Source: an uncultured Prevotella sp. (lineage in GTDB: Bacteria; Bacteroidota; Bacteroidia; Bacteroidales; Bacteroidaceae). Taken from it: 64,000 bases of DNA. The translations under genes were made by a program, and so were the position numbers. Shown here piece by piece: positions 54,951 to 63,943 of the stretch. The notes under the pieces are model-generated. The model made no database searches. It was not told where the DNA came from and was given only the letters and a program-made list of their open reading frames with translations. The stretch is taken from assembly GCA_900317405.1 (NCBI GenBank), contig ONGP01000001.1, positions 117,674-181,673 on the forward strand. The letters run 5' to 3'. Numbering within the stretch: position 1 is the first letter of the stretch; each line of letters starts with the position of its first letter.

Positions 54951-56219
54951 TTAGAACGTGAGCTGTGTGTTAGGATACTGATACCAGTCGTGGAAACTAT
55001 TATGATTCTCGGCCCACTCACCAAAACTGTGACCTATAGTGGTGTAAGCACCAAACATAGCAACCACACCACTCTCTGTACGCTTGCGGTAGCCTATTTC
55101 TGTACCCTCCAACGGATAAAGGAAATCTGCATCAGGAACCATTAGAGCCCAAGGTAGATCCTTAAAAGATGGTACAAAATAATCGTGGAGCACCTTAGCA
55201 CCCTTGAACTGCTCAGTATGAGTCTCCCACGTTCCAGCATTATAGTCTGTTATAATAAATGGATCAAGGGTATCGAGCGTAAAGTAATTAAGGGCCGAAG
55301 CATCCTTGAATGTAACAATATAACTAAGGCTGCGAGGTGCACGTAGCTGATAGTCATCTCCAGAACTTGTAGATACATTATACTTCTTGCGCTGGAACAG
55401 ACCATAATCAGCGCTCAGATTGAATGCCATTGCCCAGTGAGCATCGCAGAACAAGTTGAGCACAGCCTCGTGATTCTGCCCCTCTATAAAAGGAATGGTA
55501 TCCTTGTGGAAATAAAGCATCTGGGTGTTAATTCCGTCATTAAACGACTTATCTGTGATGTATACAGAGTCAATATCCTGATAACGATATCCTACTAATC
55601 GGATACAACCAGCAATCTGCTTTACGGCACCCACAGCAGACATTGTAACATTTACAGAAATCTTGTTCTCTGCAATACGCTCTTGCGAAATACGCAGCAC
55701 GACATCATTATAATCGTAATCGCCTGGCTCAGGATAATTTTCCTCGAACAGGAAAGAATAAGTTTGTGGCTTAAGCGATGAAAGAGGCTTGCCCGTTGTT
55801 GTCTCAGTGAAATCGACGGAAGTCTGCGATGTAGAAACAGATGTTACAGCATAATTGCCATCACCATCCACCAAGGCTGCATAGATAGATGACTGCAGAT
55901 ATGGTACACTAAGCGATACAGAACCCGACTGCCCGCTTTGCACAAACACTGTATTCATCAGTTCGGCCGATTTGTCGGTTAGTGGGTCGGCTGTATAAAA
56001 CTTGAGTTGCTCGTAACTTGAGCCCGATGGCACCTGATAACGCAAAGTTTTTGACTGCGTTAGCATCCACATGTGCTGCTGGTCTACACTGTCTACTGAC
56101 GAATAGTAATGAATCAACTCTCCGTGTCTCTCTTCGTCGTAAACATTCTTGTTGCACGACACCATTGTTAAGGTGGTTGCGATGCCGGCTATGAGGGTAA
56201 TAATCAGACTTTTACGCAT
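54951..56219 (-). CDS. LruC/DUF4842-type lipoprotein
   Basis: 422 residues from the chosen ATG at 56219 (MRKSLIITLIAGIATTLTMV, lipobox MVSC). The frame extends to 56273, but that part contains the candidate -7 box (56241-56248). The motif SVDQQHMWMLTQSKTLRYQV (about 38-57) matches in position the NQDW segments of the two neighbouring proteins. A beta-sandwich follows (about 60-140), then the LruC-type domain from about 150: SFLFEENYPEPGDYDYNDVV, with DxDxND. It lies between, and points opposite to, two genes of the same type. Function unknown. Confidence 0.78.
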   Translation of the reverse strand: MRKSLIITLIAGIATTLTMVSCNKNVYDEERHGELIHYYSSVDSVDQQHMWMLTQSKTLRYQVPSGSSYEQLKFYTADPLTDKSAELMNTVFVQSGQSGSVSLSVPYLQSSIYAALVDGDGNYAVTSVSTSQTSVDFTETTTGKPLSSLKPQTYSFLFEENYPEPGDYDYNDVVLRISQERIAENKISVNVTMSAVGAVKQIAGCIRLVGYRYQDIDSVYITDKSFNDGINTQMLYFHKDTIPFIEGQNHEAVLNLFCDAHWAMAFNLSADYGLFQRKKYNVSTSSGDDYQLRAPRSLSYIVTFKDASALNYFTLDTLDPFIITDYNAGTWETHTEQFKGAKVLHDYFVPSFKDLPWALMVPDADFLYPLEGTEIGYRKRTESGVVAMFGAYTTIGHSFGEWAENHNSFHDWYQYPNTQLTF

Positions 56220-56240
56220 AATCTTATCTGTTTTTGCGGC

Positions 56241-56248
56241 CAAAATTA
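56241..56248 (-). promoter_or_regulatory. Candidate promoter (-7 box) of the second LruC-type gene
   Basis: The minus strand reads TAATTTTG followed by GCCGC, 21 bp before the ATG at 56219. It decides the start codon against the longer frame. Confidence 0.55.
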
Positions 56249-56333
56249 CAAAATAATCTGATAAGTGATGCATATTTTATCGATATTTACAGATTTTAAC
56301 CATAAAATAGATACAAGTAAGGCAAAAATTTGC

Positions 56334-56341
56334 TAACTTTG
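56334..56341 (+). promoter_or_regulatory. Candidate promoter (-7 box) of the third LruC-type gene
   Basis: TAACTTTG followed by CAGCCG, 48 bp before the ATG at 56390, back to back with the promoter at 56241-56248. Confidence 0.6.
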
Positions 56342-56389
56342 CAGCCGAAAATCTATATAGTTACGTAACAATTTATTAAAGTCAGAAAT

Positions 56390-58753
56390 ATGAAGAAGTA
56401 TTTGATAGCAGGGGCATTGGCTCTAGTCTGCAACGGTTTGTTTACCAGTTGCAGCGAAGATTTGGGCGATTACTCATCCCTAGAAGAAGCCAAAAAGGCA
56501 CAATTTGCACAGAACTTTGAAAAGTTCTATGGAACTCCCAATCCCAATCAAGACTGGGGATTTGGTGAAGCAAAGGTTGCTGCAGCAAGAACTCGTGCTA
56601 TTGGCGAGAATTCATGTGGTACTTGCATAAAACCCGACATGACAAACTATCCTAGTGCCACAGCACCAGCAGACATCACTCAATACGAGCGCGAGTACGT
56701 TAAGAATTGGTTCGAGACTCATCCTGGATTCACTGAGGGACTCAACATCAGCAACTTCTATGTACAGCACGTATGGGGATTGGCCAGCAAGCCTTACAGA
56801 GTATGGTATGAGCACTACGACCAGAATTACATGAACAATCACCCAGGAGCTACATCCAACTACTATCGTGACGATTATGACGACAATGGAACTATCGACT
56901 ACCTAAGTGTGGGCGATGGAACCAACTATACACATCTGAACGACTTCAACTCTAACAATGCCGGCACTCAGTGGAAGACTGTTTATATGGAAAATAGTTC
57001 GGCTCTGAGCTTTAAATACCATTGCAGTTGGTCAAGCGAGGAGTTCACATACTTTAAGTGCGCAGAAATCGACGTTCCTGGCGTAGGCAAGGGATGGTAT
57101 GTCGGCATGTGTATGTATGGCGAAAAGTACGACAATGGCTACCGCAAGATTAATAAGGATTCGCTCGACTTGCAATATGCCGACGACTGGATTATTAAGG
57201 TAATACCAGGTAATGGTAGCACAATCACCACCAATAAAGTAAGTAAGGTATACAAGAAGAAGACCGTATTGGTTCACAAGTGGGTGTTCTGCGAGGACCT
57301 TGGCAGCTCAGCAAGCAATAAGGACTACGACTACAACGACCTAGTGTTCGACGCAAAGGTTATAGACGAGTACAAAGTGCTAAGAGATGCTGACGGCAAC
57401 GAAACCACTTATACAGATGATCCTTCGCATACATACTATACAGAGGTAACGCCACTGGCTGCAGGAGGCGAACTGACAATTAAGTTCAATGCACTGAGCA
57501 CAAACGCTCATGAGATGTTCAATCCTGCCGTAGCCAGCAATGTACTAGTGAACACTTGCCGTTTCAATCAGGAAATCAGCATGTCACACGTTGAAGGTCG
57601 CGCAGGAACAACTGGCGTTATTCCTTTCGACACATATAATGAAGCTATTGATATTAACAATGTTGTTGTGATGGTTCGCTCAACACAGACTGCTTATGAG
57701 CTCTCTGCTTATAAGGGTGAAGCTCCTCATAAGATATGCGTCCCCGTTGGCACTCGCTGGGCTTACGAGCGCACCGACATCAAGGATGCTTATACAGGAT
57801 TTGAGGCTTACGTAGGTGGTGGTAGCGAGCCTTGGTCAACTACTGGCGTAGAGGACAACTTATATCCTCTAGATGGTGTGGCATATGAGATGAAGAACGA
57901 TCAGACAGGATCCAGCAGCTACGAGGAAATAAGCAGTTCATCGACCACAGAATATAGCTATACACTAGCTGACGCCACAAATGAGCATAGTCTGTGGACA
58001 GGTGAGGTTGACTTTGGAAATTGGAATGGTTCGAATAACGTCACAATTTCTGCATCTGACCTGACCGCCGCAGAAATTGGCAATGGAACAATCATTCGCA
58101 TCTATGGTGTTGCAGATGGTGCTTTCAACATCAAAGCCATCTACAAAGACAATTGGTCGGATATTAACCTTGGCGATACAAGATGGATTACTGGTGGAGA
58201 TAATAACCACTACAGTTCATCTAGAGCTACTGGTTGTATCGAGTTGACACTCAATACCACCACTGCGACTAACTTCATGACTAATGGCATGACGCTCTAC
58301 GGCTATATGTTCAAGGCGCTCTGTGTAACGTATGATAATAGCCATAAGGTGATAAATGAAACACCTGCGACAGAATCCGAAATTTGGACAGGACCATTAG
58401 ACTTTGCATATAGTCACAAGATTTCACTCCCCTTAAACACATTTGTGAACAAGGGCGTAAAGGGTGGAAGCATAATACGTTTCTATTTGGAAAGTACCGC
58501 AACAAACTACTATAGTAACGAGAATGAGTGGGAGTTTACAATCTTTACAGGTTATGAACAAGGTTGGACAATGGCAAATAGCTATAGAAGCGGCTCAAAT
58601 ACAGATATCAGTAAGGGATACTTTGACTATGTGCTAACCTCTGATGATGCTCAGGTTTTGGCGATGGAAAGAAATTTAGGCTACACTCCAGATTATAGTT
58701 TGCAAGTTCAAGGCCAGAAGTTTAAACTGAATAAGATAACACTTATTCCATAA
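56390..58753 (+). CDS. LruC-like surface lipoprotein, large
   Basis: 787 residues with lipobox FTSC at about residue 21 and EDLGDYSSLEE after it. The N-terminal FEKFYGTPNPNQDWGFGEAK (about 43-62) is a motif recurrent in Prevotella surface proteins. A long Tyr/Asn-rich region follows, including DDYDDNGTIDYLSVGDG (about 161-177), which has the Asp spacing of a calcium-binding loop. WVFCEDLGSSASNKDYDYND (about 300-319) carries the LruC-type DxDxND motif, and the C-terminal 260 residues contain two similar beta-rich segments (NEHSLWTGEVDFGNWNGSNN and ESEIWTGPLDFAYSHKISLP). Function unknown; likely surface adhesion or matrix. Confidence 0.72.
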   Translation: MKKYLIAGALALVCNGLFTSCSEDLGDYSSLEEAKKAQFAQNFEKFYGTPNPNQDWGFGEAKVAAARTRAIGENSCGTCIKPDMTNYPSATAPADITQYEREYVKNWFETHPGFTEGLNISNFYVQHVWGLASKPYRVWYEHYDQNYMNNHPGATSNYYRDDYDDNGTIDYLSVGDGTNYTHLNDFNSNNAGTQWKTVYMENSSALSFKYHCSWSSEEFTYFKCAEIDVPGVGKGWYVGMCMYGEKYDNGYRKINKDSLDLQYADDWIIKVIPGNGSTITTNKVSKVYKKKTVLVHKWVFCEDLGSSASNKDYDYNDLVFDAKVIDEYKVLRDADGNETTYTDDPSHTYYTEVTPLAAGGELTIKFNALSTNAHEMFNPAVASNVLVNTCRFNQEISMSHVEGRAGTTGVIPFDTYNEAIDINNVVVMVRSTQTAYELSAYKGEAPHKICVPVGTRWAYERTDIKDAYTGFEAYVGGGSEPWSTTGVEDNLYPLDGVAYEMKNDQTGSSSYEEISSSSTTEYSYTLADATNEHSLWTGEVDFGNWNGSNNVTISASDLTAAEIGNGTIIRIYGVADGAFNIKAIYKDNWSDINLGDTRWITGGDNNHYSSSRATGCIELTLNTTTATNFMTNGMTLYGYMFKALCVTYDNSHKVINETPATESEIWTGPLDFAYSHKISLPLNTFVNKGVKGGSIIRFYLESTATNYYSNENEWEFTIFTGYEQGWTMANSYRSGSNTDISKGYFDYVLTSDDAQVLAMERNLGYTPDYSLQVQGQKFKLNKITLIP

Positions 58754-58803
58754 AATTAGATTTTTCAAAATTCAAAATAAGACTTTAATAAATGTTGTGA
58801 GGG

Positions 58804-58825
58804 GGCATCTGCGGGAGCAGGTGCC
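58804..58825 (+). terminator. Terminator of the third LruC-type gene
   Basis: GGCATCTGC (58804-58812) and GCAGGTGCC (58817-58825) pair over 9 bp with a wobble; TTTCTTGTTTTT follows. Confidence 0.75.
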
Positions 58826-58901
58826 TTTCTTGTTTTTAGACAAAAATGGGGCGTTTAAGGATTATTAACTATGATTATTAATAATGGTAAACTATTTTTC
58901 G

Positions 58902-58909
58902 TATTTTTG
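58902..58909 (+). promoter_or_regulatory. Candidate promoter (-7 box) of a small transcription unit
   Basis: TATTTTTG followed by CACGG; between two terminators and independent of the spmAB-type gene, which has its own promoter. Confidence 0.5.
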
Positions 58910-58915
58910 CACGGT

Positions 58916-59019
58916 GAAAATGAGTAATTTGGTTTTTGACCAAATACTTTGCATCAAATACTTAAACAAACTAAATTAAGGGAGTGAGCGTCTACGTGAG
59001 TAAACGCTTCACTTTTTTT
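58916..59019 (+). ncRNA. Candidate small RNA or 19-residue mini-gene
   Basis: A -7 box (58902-58909) is followed within 110 bp by a terminator with seven Ts. The transcript would hold the stem ATTTGGT/ACCAAAT (58927-58945) and a 19-codon frame, 58920-58979 (MSNLVFDQILCIKYLNKLN). No family is recognised; either an RNA or a mini-peptide is possible. Confidence 0.35.
58983..59019 (+). terminator. Terminator of the small transcription unit
   Basis: AGTGAGCGT (58983-58991) pairs with ACGCTTCACT (59004-59013) with one bulged T, followed by a run of seven Ts to 59019. Confidence 0.65.
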
Positions 59020-59061
59020 ATAATAGGTTCTTAATTGCTTGCACATATCAGAAAAATACTG

Positions 59062-59069
59062 TATCTTTG
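59062..59069 (+). promoter_or_regulatory. Candidate promoter (-7 box) of the spmAB-flippase-S46 operon
   Basis: TATCTTTG followed by CACG; CTTG lies 20 bp upstream (59038-59041). Only 9 bp separate it from the ATG at 59079, suggesting a leaderless mRNA. Confidence 0.6.
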
Positions 59070-59078
59070 CACGCTGAT

Positions 59079-60311
59079 ATGGTACTTAATTGGATTTGGA
59101 TAGGATTTTTTATCATCGCATTCGTAATAGCCTTGGTAAAACTGGTATTCTGGGGAGACTTCGATGTATTCCCAGCCATGATGGACTCTACATTCTCATC
59201 GTCGAAAACAGCCTTCGAAATATCACTAGGTCTCACAGGCGTTCTGTCGCTTTGGCTCGGAATAATGAAGATAGGCGAGAAAGGCGGAGTAGTTAATGTG
59301 TTGGCCAAGTTGCTCAGTCCTATTTTTACAAAACTGTTTCCAGATATTCCCAAGGGGCATCCCGTTACAGGCTCGATATTCATGAACATCGCAGCCAACA
59401 TGCTGGGACTGGACAATGCTGCCACACCACTGGGACTTAAGGCGATGGAACAGCTGCAGGACCTGAACCAGAAGAAGGATACTGCAAGCAACCCAATGAT
59501 AATGTTTCTGGTACTGAACACCAGCGGACTAACACTGATACCTATCTCGATATTGGTATATCGCGCTCAGATGGGAGCTGCACAGCCTACTGACATCTTC
59601 ATCCCAATCCTTTTGGCTACATTCTTCTCAACATTGGCCGGTATCATCATCACCAGTATGTTCCAGAAGATAAATCTGCTTAACCGCACTATGCTTCTTA
59701 CACTTGGTGGAGCAGCTTTGGTGGTAGCAACAGTAATCTGGGGATTCGGACAAATGGACTCGATACTGATGAACAAGGTGAGCACCAGTGCCGCCAACAT
59801 CATGCTGATGTTTATCATCATCGCCTTCATCCTATCGGGTGTTCGCAAGAAGATAAACGTCTACGACGCCTTTATCGAGGGTGCCAAAGAGGGATTTACC
59901 ACTGCCGTGAGAATCATCCCCTATCTGGTAGCGATATTGGTGGGCATCGGAGTGTTCCGTGCTTCTGGAGCTATGGACATGCTGATAGATGGTGTAAAAT
60001 ATGGTGTAGAAGCTTGTGGCGGAAATACTGACTTTGTAGGCGCATTGCCAACGGCACTGATGAAGCCGCTAAGTGGTAGTGGAGCGCGAGGCATGATGGT
60101 AGATGCGATGACAACCTATGGAGCCGACTCGTTCGTTGGCAGACTGAGTTGTATCTTCCAGGGCTCTACCGATACCACATTCTATATCCTGGCTGTTTAC
60201 TTTGGCAGTGTGGGTATCGTAAAGACTCGCCACGCAGTGGCCTGCGGACTACTTGCCGACCTGGCTGGTATCATATCTGCAATCGCAATAGCATACTTAT
60301 TCTTTGGATAA
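59079..60311 (+). CDS. Fused SpmA-SpmB (nucleoside-recognition, Gate domain) membrane protein
   Basis: 410 residues from ATG 59079 (MVLNWIWIGFFIIAFVIALV). The upstream TTG at 59067 lies inside the -7 box and is rejected. Residues 1-200 resemble SpmA (KGHPVTGSIFMNIAANMLGL, DNAATPLGLKAMEQL, LNTSGLTLIPISILVYRAQM) and 235-410 resemble SpmB (EGAKEGFTTAVRIIPYLVAI, LPTALMKPLSGSGARGMMVD, QGSTDTTFYILAVYFGSVGI). In Bacillus the separate proteins act in spore maturation; this organism group does not form spores, so the fused protein has another, unknown transport or membrane role. First gene of an operon with a flippase (3 bp gap) and an S46 peptidase. Confidence 0.88.
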   Translation: MVLNWIWIGFFIIAFVIALVKLVFWGDFDVFPAMMDSTFSSSKTAFEISLGLTGVLSLWLGIMKIGEKGGVVNVLAKLLSPIFTKLFPDIPKGHPVTGSIFMNIAANMLGLDNAATPLGLKAMEQLQDLNQKKDTASNPMIMFLVLNTSGLTLIPISILVYRAQMGAAQPTDIFIPILLATFFSTLAGIIITSMFQKINLLNRTMLLTLGGAALVVATVIWGFGQMDSILMNKVSTSAANIMLMFIIIAFILSGVRKKINVYDAFIEGAKEGFTTAVRIIPYLVAILVGIGVFRASGAMDMLIDGVKYGVEACGGNTDFVGALPTALMKPLSGSGARGMMVDAMTTYGADSFVGRLSCIFQGSTDTTFYILAVYFGSVGIVKTRHAVACGLLADLAGIISAIAIAYLFFG

Positions 60312-60314
60312 ACA

Positions 60315-61775
60315 ATGGCAAATCTAAAATCATTAGCAAAAGATACGGCCATTTATGGCCTTTCGAGCATCGTTGGTAGATTCTTGAACTACCTGATGGT
60401 GCCACTCTATACTTATACACTTAAGAGTTGTTCCGACTACGGCATTTATAATGACATCTATGCCCAGACGGCGTTACTCATGGTGCTGTTAACATTTGGT
60501 ATGGAGACCACCTTCTTCCGTTTTATGAATAAGGAAGAGGGCGACAAGATGAGTGTATACAGTACCGCTCTGATGATGGTTGGCGGTGTTTGTCTTACAT
60601 TTGCTGTGCTTGTGGTACTGTTTATCAATCCAGTAGCCTCAATACTCGACTATCCTAACCATAAGTGGTATGTAGGCATGATGTTTATAACTGTGGCACA
60701 AGATGCCTTCCAGGCCATCCCCTTTGCCTATCTTCGCTACAAGCATCGTCCCATCAAGTTCGCTAGTTTGAAACTGCTGTTTATCTTCCTAAGCGTAAGT
60801 CTGAATGTTGCAGCTTATTGGCTGATGCCGAAGATTGACCCTTCGTGGGAGATTCACATCGGCTATGCTTTTGCCATCAACCTGACGTGTACCACCATAA
60901 TATCGTTCTGCCTCATCAGTGAACTGATTGGCTTTAAATGGAGGTTCGACACACAAAAATGCAAGCAGATGCTTAGCTACTCGTGGCCGCTGTTGGTATT
61001 GGGTATTGCTGGTATATTGAATCAGGTGGCCGGTCAGATTCTGCTGCCACGTATCCTCGACTCTGAGGAAGGACGCCATCAGTTGGGTATTTATGGCGCT
61101 TGTATCAAGATCGCTATGATAATGGCCCTTATCACTCAGGCCTTCCGCTTTGCATATGAGCCCATCGTATTCGGCTCGGCAAAGGATAAGAACAGCAAGG
61201 AACTTTATGCCAAGTCGATGAAATTCTTCGTGATATTCACGCTACTGGCATTCCTGTGCGTGATGGGTTATATCGATATATTCAAGTATCTGGTGGGCGA
61301 CAAGTTCCGCGAGGGACTAGGCATTGTGCCGATAGTAATGATGGCCGAGATATTTATGGGCGTGTACTTCAACCTGTCGTTCTGGTACAAGCTTATCGAC
61401 AAGACCATCTATGGTGCGTGGTTCTCGCTGGCAGGTTGCGCCGTGCTGTTTGCCGTTAACGTTATCTTCATCCCCCAGATAGGCTACTGGGCCTGTGCTT
61501 GGGGCGGACTGGCAGGCTACGGCACAGCTATGGTGCTAAGCTATCTGGTTGGTCAGAAGCAGAACCCTATCCCCTATCCTATGAAGGATATCGCCATCTA
61601 CTTTATTTCCGCGTGCGCCTTCTTTACCCTGATGAAATGGGGCGAACGCAATCTGCCTGCTTGGGCATCAATCATCTGGAATACCCTGATGATTTTAGGC
61701 TTTATCTACCGCATTATCAAAACCGATATGCCACTCAGCAGCCTGCCCGTTATTGGAAAGAAATTCAAAAAATAG
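60315..61775 (+). CDS. Polysaccharide flippase (MOP/Wzx-like)
   Basis: 486 residues, about 12-14 hydrophobic segments. The start MANLKSLAKDTAIYGLSSIV, then GRFLNYLMVPLYTYTLKSCS, is the typical N-terminus of the oligosaccharide-flippase branch of the MOP exporter superfamily, which moves lipid-linked sugars across the inner membrane. FRFMNKEEGDK and EEGRHQLGIYGACIKIAMIM further match Bacteroidota members. No glycosyltransferases are nearby, which is unusual for a dedicated O-antigen or capsule flippase; this subtype is common as an isolated conserved gene. The substrate is unknown. Confidence 0.88.
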   Translation: MANLKSLAKDTAIYGLSSIVGRFLNYLMVPLYTYTLKSCSDYGIYNDIYAQTALLMVLLTFGMETTFFRFMNKEEGDKMSVYSTALMMVGGVCLTFAVLVVLFINPVASILDYPNHKWYVGMMFITVAQDAFQAIPFAYLRYKHRPIKFASLKLLFIFLSVSLNVAAYWLMPKIDPSWEIHIGYAFAINLTCTTIISFCLISELIGFKWRFDTQKCKQMLSYSWPLLVLGIAGILNQVAGQILLPRILDSEEGRHQLGIYGACIKIAMIMALITQAFRFAYEPIVFGSAKDKNSKELYAKSMKFFVIFTLLAFLCVMGYIDIFKYLVGDKFREGLGIVPIVMMAEIFMGVYFNLSFWYKLIDKTIYGAWFSLAGCAVLFAVNVIFIPQIGYWACAWGGLAGYGTAMVLSYLVGQKQNPIPYPMKDIAIYFISACAFFTLMKWGERNLPAWASIIWNTLMILGFIYRIIKTDMPLSSLPVIGKKFKK

Positions 61776-61782
61776 ATATTAA

Positions 61783-63906
61783 ATGAAGAAGTTACTTTTT
61801 ACTTTACTTGCTGCATGCAGCCTTACAAGCGCTAAGGCCGACGAGGGCATGTGGACACTCTACAACCTGCCGAATGCTGTATATGAAACCATGAAGCAGG
61901 AAAACTATGCACTGCCATACGGTGCTCTCTACTATGGCGACGATGCCATTAAGAACTGCGTGGTGAACTTTGGCGGATTCTGCTCAGGCGTAGTAGTATC
62001 GCCCGAGGGACTGGTATTTACCAATCATCACTGTGGTTTCGAGGCTATTCGCAGTCACTCTACCGTAGAGCACGACTATATGCTGAACGGATTTGTGGCC
62101 AACTCATTCGAGGAGGAGCTGCCAAACGAGCGACTATTCGTTAGTTTCATGATAGAGCAGAAAGACCTGACAAACTATCTCGACTCACTGGGCCTGAACA
62201 AGTTGCCTGAGGATAAGCGTGCACACTTCGTAGATTCTATCGAGAATGTGATGCGTAAGGACATCCGCAAGCAGGACTCTACACTCCGTGTGGAGATCAA
62301 GCCTTTCTACGAGGGCAACCAGTACTTCCTGACAACTTATCGCGACTACGACGATGTTCGCTTGGTATTCGCCCTGCCCAAATCGATGGGTAAGTTCGGT
62401 GGCGAGACAGACAACTGGATGTGGCCACGACAGACTTGCGACTTCTCTGTATTCCGCATCTATGTTGATCCTAAAACGGGTGGTCCAGCAAAGTATTCTA
62501 AGGATAATGTACCCTATCACCCCAAGAAGTGGGCTCCAGTATCGCTACAGGGATACGTGCCAGGTTCGTTCTCGATGACTATCGGCTATCCTGGTTCTAC
62601 CAGCCGCTATCTGTCTAGCTATGGTATCAAGGAGCGTCGCGATGCTCAGAATGAGCCAATGTACAAGACTCGCGAGGTGAAGCAGAACGTTATGATTCGC
62701 CACATGCGTGCCGACGAGGCTGTACGCATCAAGTACGATTCAAAATATGCCCAAAGTTCTAACTACTGGAAGAACTCTATCGGCATGAACAAGTGTATCG
62801 ACTCTATCGGACTTATCCAGCAGAAGGCTCAGTTCGAGCAGAAGATTCGACACTATCAGGATTCTACAGGCTTCCTGAAGAGTAAACTCGATTTCGACAA
62901 ACTGGAGCGTCTCTATGCTAACCAATTCAACGCAGTAAGAGCATTTACTTATTTCACAGAGACCTTTAGTGGTCGTAATGCCGATGAGCTGACACGCCGC
63001 GCTTATCGTGCCAACAATGGCTCGATTGTTAAGGGCAAGGATGGTAAGCCAAAGGACTGGTATATAGAGTTTGAGGACAACAGCAACGAGTGGGATGAGG
63101 CTACCGATAAGGAAGTTCAGGCTGCTGCAATGAAGTTCTATCGCGAGCAGGTAGAGGAGAAATATCTGCCTGACTTCTATCAGGAGGTAGACAGCAAATT
63201 TGGCGGCGACTATCAAAAGTATATCGACTATCTCTACAATAAGTCGAAACTGATGAAGAATGGCAAGAAGATCTACATCAACAAGGGTGGATTCCAGAAA
63301 GATCCTGGTGTAAAGTACGGCCAGAGTTTGGATGCGCTTCTGAATGATATACTTGCCGACTATCTCGAGAGCTACGATAGCATTGCCATTCAGGAGCGTT
63401 ATCTCTGCGCTGCCAAGTTGCGCATGGAGGAGGATATGCCTAACTACAGCGATGCAAACTTCACTATGCGACTCTCTTATGGTCAGGTAGGCGAATATCT
63501 GTTGGGCGGCAAGCCTTCAGGCTACTACACCACAGCCGAGAGCATCGTAGAGAAGATGAAGAAGGGCGAGAATGGTGTGATCGACTACGAGGCAGAACCT
63601 ATCATGAAGGAACTGCTTTCAGCTAAGGACTTTGGCAAGTATACCGATAAGACTACAGGTAAGATGCATCTGTGCTTCCTCTCAAACAACGACATCACTG
63701 GTGGAAACTCAGGTTCACCAATGTTCAATGGTAAGGGAGAATTGATCGGTTTGGCCTTCGACGGCAACTGGGATAGTTTGAGCTCGGACATCTTCTTCGA
63801 CAAGCAGCTGGCTCGCTGCATCGGTGTTGACATCCGCTATGTGCTCTATATGATGGAGAAGTGGGGCAAAGCCGATCGTCTGATTAAAGAGATCGGAGCT
63901 AAGTAA
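61783..63906 (+). CDS. S46-family dipeptidyl-peptidase (DPP7/DPP11-type)
   Basis: 707 residues with a signal peptide (to about 19, ending SAKA). Chymotrypsin-like serine peptidase with a large helical insert: His in VSPEGLVFTNHHCGFEAIRS (about 69-88), the Asp expected near residue 220, and nucleophile Ser in DITGGNSGSPMFNGKGELIG (about 638-657). The substrate-selecting position after the nucleophile reads LAFDGNWDSLSSD; a Gly here is known for DPP7-like enzymes, while DPP11 has Arg. It is therefore probably a DPP7-type periplasmic enzyme releasing dipeptides with a hydrophobic P1 residue. This agrees with peptide-using nutrition. Last gene of the operon, 7 bp after the flippase. Confidence 0.93.
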   Translation: MKKLLFTLLAACSLTSAKADEGMWTLYNLPNAVYETMKQENYALPYGALYYGDDAIKNCVVNFGGFCSGVVVSPEGLVFTNHHCGFEAIRSHSTVEHDYMLNGFVANSFEEELPNERLFVSFMIEQKDLTNYLDSLGLNKLPEDKRAHFVDSIENVMRKDIRKQDSTLRVEIKPFYEGNQYFLTTYRDYDDVRLVFALPKSMGKFGGETDNWMWPRQTCDFSVFRIYVDPKTGGPAKYSKDNVPYHPKKWAPVSLQGYVPGSFSMTIGYPGSTSRYLSSYGIKERRDAQNEPMYKTREVKQNVMIRHMRADEAVRIKYDSKYAQSSNYWKNSIGMNKCIDSIGLIQQKAQFEQKIRHYQDSTGFLKSKLDFDKLERLYANQFNAVRAFTYFTETFSGRNADELTRRAYRANNGSIVKGKDGKPKDWYIEFEDNSNEWDEATDKEVQAAAMKFYREQVEEKYLPDFYQEVDSKFGGDYQKYIDYLYNKSKLMKNGKKIYINKGGFQKDPGVKYGQSLDALLNDILADYLESYDSIAIQERYLCAAKLRMEEDMPNYSDANFTMRLSYGQVGEYLLGGKPSGYYTTAESIVEKMKKGENGVIDYEAEPIMKELLSAKDFGKYTDKTTGKMHLCFLSNNDITGGNSGSPMFNGKGELIGLAFDGNWDSLSSDIFFDKQLARCIGVDIRYVLYMMEKWGKADRLIKEIGAK

Positions 63907-63912
63907 ACTAAT

Positions 63913-63940
63913 AAAGCCTCGCGATGGTGCGAGGCTTTTT
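63913..63940. terminator. Bidirectional terminator after the S46 peptidase
   Basis: AAAGCCTCGC (63913-63922) and GCGAGGCTTT (63929-63938) pair perfectly; TT follows. Minus-strand use is also possible for the gene ending at 63944. Confidence 0.8.
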
Positions 63941-63943
63941 CAA

